From: Cytobacillus oceanisediminis 2691
Lineage (GTDB): Bacteria; Bacillota; Bacilli; Bacillales; Cytobacillaceae
DNA length: 64,000 nucleotides
NCBI RefSeq assembly: GCF_007678455.1
Contig: NZ_VEEP01000008.1
Coordinates: 1 to 64,000, forward strand
Direction of reading: 5' to 3'
Positions 54,824 to 64,000 of the stretch are shown here, in pieces. How positions within the stretch are numbered: the first letter of the stretch is position 1; every line of letters starts with the position of its first letter. Under the pieces are notes generated by a model. The model worked only from the letters and a program-made list of their open reading frames with translations. It was not told the DNA's origin and searched no databases. The translations under genes and the position numbers were made by a program.

Positions 54824-55336
54824 TTAGATCACCTTCTTCCCGGTTTTCGCCTCATAACGGATTTTCTCTTTCAATTTATTAATCCCGTAAATCAATGCTG
54901 CTGGGTTCGGCGGGCATCCCGGTATGTATACATCAACCGGTACAATCTGGTCGACTCCCTTTACAACTGAGTATGATTTTACATATGGTCCACCTGCTGT
55001 CGCGCAAGAACCCATCGCGATTACCCACTTTGGTTCTGCCAGCTGGTCATACAGCCTGCGGACAGTCGGAGCCATTTTCTTCGTTACGGTACCTGAAACA
55101 ATCATGACATCGGATTGACGAGGTGAGTTCCTGTAGAACGTCCCAAAACGGTCAAGGTCATAGTGAGCCGAACTGGACGCCATCATTTCAATCGCGCAGC
55201 ACGCAAGACCAAAAGTCATTGGCCACATCGAGTTGCTTCTGGCCCAGCCTTTTACCTGTTCAAGAGTTGTCACGAATACATTCCTTTGGAGTTCTGCCGC
55301 TTCTGCTGGTGATAAATCATCCAATTTTAAATCCAT
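54824..55336 (-). CDS. nuoB: NADH-quinone oxidoreductase subunit B
   Basis: 170 residues from ATG 55336 with AGAAGGTG upstream. Ligands of the N2 4Fe-4S cluster are present: the CC pair in [19 protein letters not shown] and PGCPPNP. It passes electrons to quinone at the interface with NuoD. The start overlaps the nuoA end by ten bases. A start at 55357 adds seven residues without an RBS. Confidence 0.97.
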   Translation of the reverse strand: MDLKLDDLSPAEAAELQRNVFVTTLEQVKGWARSNSMWPMTFGLACCAIEMMASSSAHYDLDRFGTFYRNSPRQSDVMIVSGTVTKKMAPTVRRLYDQLAEPKWVIAMGSCATAGGPYVKSYSVVKGVDQIVPVDVYIPGCPPNPAALIYGINKLKEKIRYEAKTGKKVI

Positions 55337-55704
55337 TTTAGCACCTTCTTTTTCCATGCGTAGATGAGTCCGATTAGAAGCATTACGACGAAAATCAGCA
55401 TTTCAATCAATGCGAAGATCCCCAGCTTCTCGTAGGCGACAGCCCATGGATACAAAAACGCTGTTTCTACATCAAAAATAACGAACATAAGGGCAAACAC
55501 ATAATAACGGACATTAAACTGGACCCGTGCATCGCTGAACGGTTCCATCCCGCTCTCGTAGGTGGTATATTTCCGCTCGTCGTTCTTGTATTTCGGCCTC
55601 AGAAGCTTAGCCGCAAACAAGGCTACGATTGGAAGCAATACCCCGAGACATAGGAACACAAAGACTATCAAATAGTTATTTTGATATAGATTCAACTGTT
55701 CCAT
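55327..55704 (-). CDS. nuoA: NADH-quinone oxidoreductase subunit A
   Basis: 125 residues from ATG 55704, six bases after GGAGGG. Three membrane segments (about 9-28, 60-85, 90-112), with the family block [24 protein letters not shown] between the first two, where Cys is replaced by Tyr-Glu-Ser in the usual ECG position. First gene of the operon; it has a good promoter about 60 nt upstream. Confidence 0.95.
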   Translation of the reverse strand: MEQLNLYQNNYLIVFVFLCLGVLLPIVALFAAKLLRPKYKNDERKYTTYESGMEPFSDARVQFNVRYYVFALMFVIFDVETAFLYPWAVAYEKLGIFALIEMLIFVVMLLIGLIYAWKKKVLKWI

Positions 55705-55761
55705 GCCCATCCCTCCAATGTTGTAAAATTTTCATACTTTTTAAACTTGTAACCGATAACA

Positions 55762-55790
55762 ATTATACCATTGTTACAATAGTGTGTCGA
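55762..55790 (-). promoter_or_regulatory. Sigma-A promoter of nuo operon
   Basis: Minus-strand TCGACA, 17 bases, TATAAT: -10 perfect, -35 five of six. About 60 nt before the nuoA start. The 450 bp further upstream hold no gene I can support. Confidence 0.75.
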
Positions 55791-56260
55791 CAAGGCTTTG
55801 AACAATCTGGCAACCTTCTTCCTTACACTTTTGGTAGAAAAATAGTATCTTTCTTGACCTGTTCGGAAAGCTGGAAAGAGTCGTCCCTTTCCATACTTAG
55901 TTGTCCAGAAGGCAAATTATTCTCATTGTTTTTACGTGGCTGTCTGGTGTTAATGCCGGGCCGCGTTCTGAAGGGTGCATCCTCACAGACGCGCGTTAAA
56001 AACAAGACAATCGGTTACATTTTATATTTAAAACAATTCAGGCTTGATTGTCAGTGACGTTTGTCAACATTTATGAGTTCTGTTACAGCGTTGAGTTTAT
56101 GGCGAAATTGTGGACTTTTCTCCTTGCGGGAGTTTTTGAGGATCTTTATTGGGGAATTGAGTGAGGAATTGATTTCTAAACGAGAATTTAACGAAGATCG
56201 AGTGTATTTTGATCTCTATCATGATTTCTTAGGATAATTTATCGGATAAACTCTGATTTA

Positions 56261-56400
56261 TTTTTGAGTTTTATAGCCGGAATTTTATTTATATAGCGAC
56301 TGTTTTATTTATATAGCGAGTTTATCGGTTATATAGCGACTTTTTCTTTTTTATAGCGACTTTCCCGATTTTTTAGCGAGTTTTTAGTTTTTATAGCGAA
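56261..56400. repeat. Tandem array, seven 20-bp units
   Basis: Seven units of exactly 20 bp ending in TATAGCGAC/G (first one TATAGCCGG); the left half of each is T-rich and variable. It lies in the gap between the atp terminator and the nuo promoter. Twenty is not a multiple of three, so it is not coding. Confidence 0.9.
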
Positions 56401-56534
56401 ACGGAATCCGCTCCCAGATTTGCTAATCAATTGGATAGCTCCGCCGAAGTTCACGGCATTCAATCAATGCCAAAAAGAAGATTCTTTCACAGCACAACAG
56501 AAAGGGAACATTGTTGTCAACAAACACACCTCCA

Positions 56535-56568
56535 TAAAAAAACACCCCCCAGCATCACCGGAGGGTGT
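56535..56568 (-). terminator. Rho-independent terminator of atp operon
   Basis: Minus strand ACACCCTCC, loop, GGGGGGTGT, then a seven-T run, just after atpC. Confidence 0.9.
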
Positions 56569-56579
56569 TCATCCAAAAA

Positions 56580-56990
<411 letters not shown>

Positions 56991-57009
56991 TTACCCTCCT
57001 GGTCCGTTA

Positions 57010-58497
<1,488 letters not shown>

Positions 58498-58509
58498 TCA
58501 TTGGAAAAT

Positions 58510-59412
<903 letters not shown>

Positions 59413-59452
59413 TCAGGCAGGACCAGCATGGAAGCTGGCGCTGCTTAACTAC

Positions 59453-60976
<1,524 letters not shown>

Positions 60977-60985
60977 CTACGAATC

Positions 60986-62124
<1,139 letters not shown>

Positions 62125-62226
62125 TCAAAATGCCTGCTTGCCCTATTTTATTTCAAACGATTGCTTGCATTCAGATCCAGGTCTGCTCCTCTCCGGGTTT
62201 AACCGTCTCGAAGCCTACATAATAGA

Positions 62227-62260
62227 ATGGCGAAGGTTCGCGCGGAATGATCTTCGCCAT
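62227..62260 (-). other. Stem-loop between atpE and atpF
   Basis: ATGGCGAAG and CTTCGCCAT, nine perfect pairs around a 16-base loop, 20 nt after the atpE stop. No U-run, so not a plain terminator. The 250-nt gap has no gene; a role in raising atpE mRNA over the rest is plausible. Confidence 0.5.
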
Positions 62261-62279
62261 CTTAAATTCTTATAATTGA

Positions 62280-62507
<228 letters not shown>

Positions 62508-62564
62508 TTAATGTATGAAAAAATAGTTTTATAAGTTTTGTTCATTAAATGAACAGGGTATATA

Positions 62565-63278
<714 letters not shown>

Positions 63279-63298
63279 TTATTCACCTCTCTTCCCCG

Positions 63299-63670
63299 CT
63301 ATTTACGTGATTGAAAAGTCTGGACAAAAAAATCTATCATAATGACAATATAAGCTGTCATTAATCCCAAAACCGTAAATACAAGGTTTATGCGATCCGG
63401 ATATTCCATCGCAATGATTACGGCAAGCGCACCGGTCGCAAGTCTCGACATCGAGCCAAGTGAGCGAACCTTCTTCCCCTGTACCACCGAATCCCCGAAG
63501 GTGTTCATTTTCCTCGCAAGCAGCCATAAATTAAAAAGGCTCAGGCTTGTACCAAAAATCAATCCGGCAAAAACAGATTGATAGGTTGTAAACCCATATC
63601 CAAGTACATATAAGGACAATAATGTAAATATGTATTTTCGCTGGCGAGTAAACATATCCTTAATTTCCAT
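63299..63670 (-). CDS. atpI: ATP synthase protein I
   Basis: 123 residues with four membrane segments (about 12-28, 32-50, 72-88, 95-116). AtpI-family proteins help c-ring assembly in Bacillus and are not part of the final enzyme. Lies between the atpZ-like gene and atpB. Confidence 0.9.
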   Translation of the reverse strand: MEIKDMFTRQRKYIFTLLSLYVLGYGFTTYQSVFAGLIFGTSLSLFNLWLLARKMNTFGDSVVQGKKVRSLGSMSRLATGALAVIIAMEYPDRINLVFTVLGLMTAYIVIMIDFFVQTFQSRK

Positions 63671-63676
63671 TGGTGG

Positions 63677-63898
63677 CTAGTCTCCTGAAAAGAAGTGTTG
63701 GATGAGGCGAAGCATGGCATACACACCTGCCGCCAGTCCGATCAGCAATCCGAATATTAAGAAAAGCGGCTCTGTACCAAGGGTACGGTCAAGCCATCTT
63801 CCGGAAAAAATGCCAATTAAAATGGAGCCTACCAATTGAGATAGTATAGCGGACATGAGTGCCATCGCTTGTAAAGGGTGGCGGTTGTTTCGGCGCAT
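63677..63898 (-). CDS. AtpZ-like membrane protein
   Basis: 73 residues, two membrane segments (about 12-32 and 44-66) with SGRWLDRTLGTEPLFLIFGLLIG-type AtpZ pattern. AtpZ forms a magnesium/calcium-linked partner of AtpI in alkaliphiles. First gene of the operon here; RBS GTGAGG. The last 100 bases of the window probably hold the operon promoter, which I cannot pin down. Confidence 0.85.
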   Translation of the reverse strand: MRRNNRHPLQAMALMSAILSQLVGSILIGIFSGRWLDRTLGTEPLFLIFGLLIGLAAGVYAMLRLIQHFFSGD

Positions 63899-64000
63899 AA
63901 AAACGCATCCTCACTATAGAGAATGGACATTCAGGGGAGTGAGAAATATTTTTGCAAAAACAATATTTTCACATAAAAAAAAGCTTGCATATCAACATTG

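Noticed and set aside
53983-54882. Long open frames on the plus strand opposite nuoC (up to 299 codons)
   Set aside because: They come from the GC-rich Ala/Lys repeats; products are Leu/Pro/Arg or Ala/Phe-rich with no domain and no RBS.

Overview
The window looks like part of a Bacillaceae chromosome (endospore-forming, aerobic, moderate GC, related to the Bacillus cereus / Mesobacillus type). The order atp operon, nuo operon, ywzB, ywmB, murAA, spoIID, spoIIQ and spoIIID is the familiar Bacillus backbone. Start codons have strong AGGAGG-type ribosome sites, and almost everything is on the minus strand. This placement rests on gene content read by eye; no database was searched.

Layout in minus-strand transcription order, from the right end. 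63.9-56.6 kb: complete F1Fo ATP synthase operon (atpZ-like, atpI, B, E, F, H, A, G, D, C) closed by a terminator. 56.6-55.7 kb: a gap with a 20-bp tandem array and a sigma-A promoter. 55.7-45.0 kb: eleven-subunit complex I operon (nuoA, B, C, D, H, I, J, K, L, M, N, without the NADH module EFG), with a NuoC carrying a long Ala/Lys repeat extension. 44.7-37.7 kb: ywzB, ywmB, murAA, spoIID, an inserted plus-strand pair (NERD protein, VanZ protein) and spoIIQ. 37.6-28.0 kb: a MecA-like lipoprotein PBP, a YwrD-type gamma-glutamyltransferase, a small membrane protein, a sodium:solute symporter with small subunit, a cNMP/CBS/DUF294 regulator, a DnaQ-type exonuclease and two small membrane proteins. 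27.5-26.0 kb: a LysM protein and spoIIID.

The accessory part is 25.8-1 kb. It is a type VIIb (WXG100/EssC) secretion locus of unusual composition: EssC, a YukD/EsaB ubiquitin-like protein, a lipoprotein, a lipase with its helical domain at the C-terminus (like TslA-type effectors), a 63-aa helical protein, two WXG100 proteins, an FHA protein with an N-terminal region reminiscent of an EssB pseudokinase, a PP2C phosphatase, a membrane Ser/Thr kinase with TPR repeats outside, a membrane protein with eight Thr-x-x-Leu motifs, and a 1636-aa Ig-repeat protein anchored at both ends. I see no ordinary EssA, EssB or EsaA. The FHA domain of EssC keeps the residues expected for phosphothreonine binding. 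I infer a T7SS whose assembly or activity is gated by Thr phosphorylation, with the Ig-repeat protein as a candidate wall-spanning part. A divergent WXG100-like gene sits at the upstream end.

Downstream, separated by a terminator and having its own promoter, is a very large Sec-signal RHS/YD-repeat protein (N-terminal 2197 residues in the window). Its leader is a clear cyclic di-GMP-I (GEMM) riboswitch with a possible Shine-Dalgarno-sequestering platform.

Three intergenic tandem arrays (21, 21 and 20 bp units, unrelated sequence), two REP-like short repeats, a possible MITE and a fragment of a dispersed repeat are further non-coding features. I saw no tRNA, rRNA, CRISPR array or insertion sequence.
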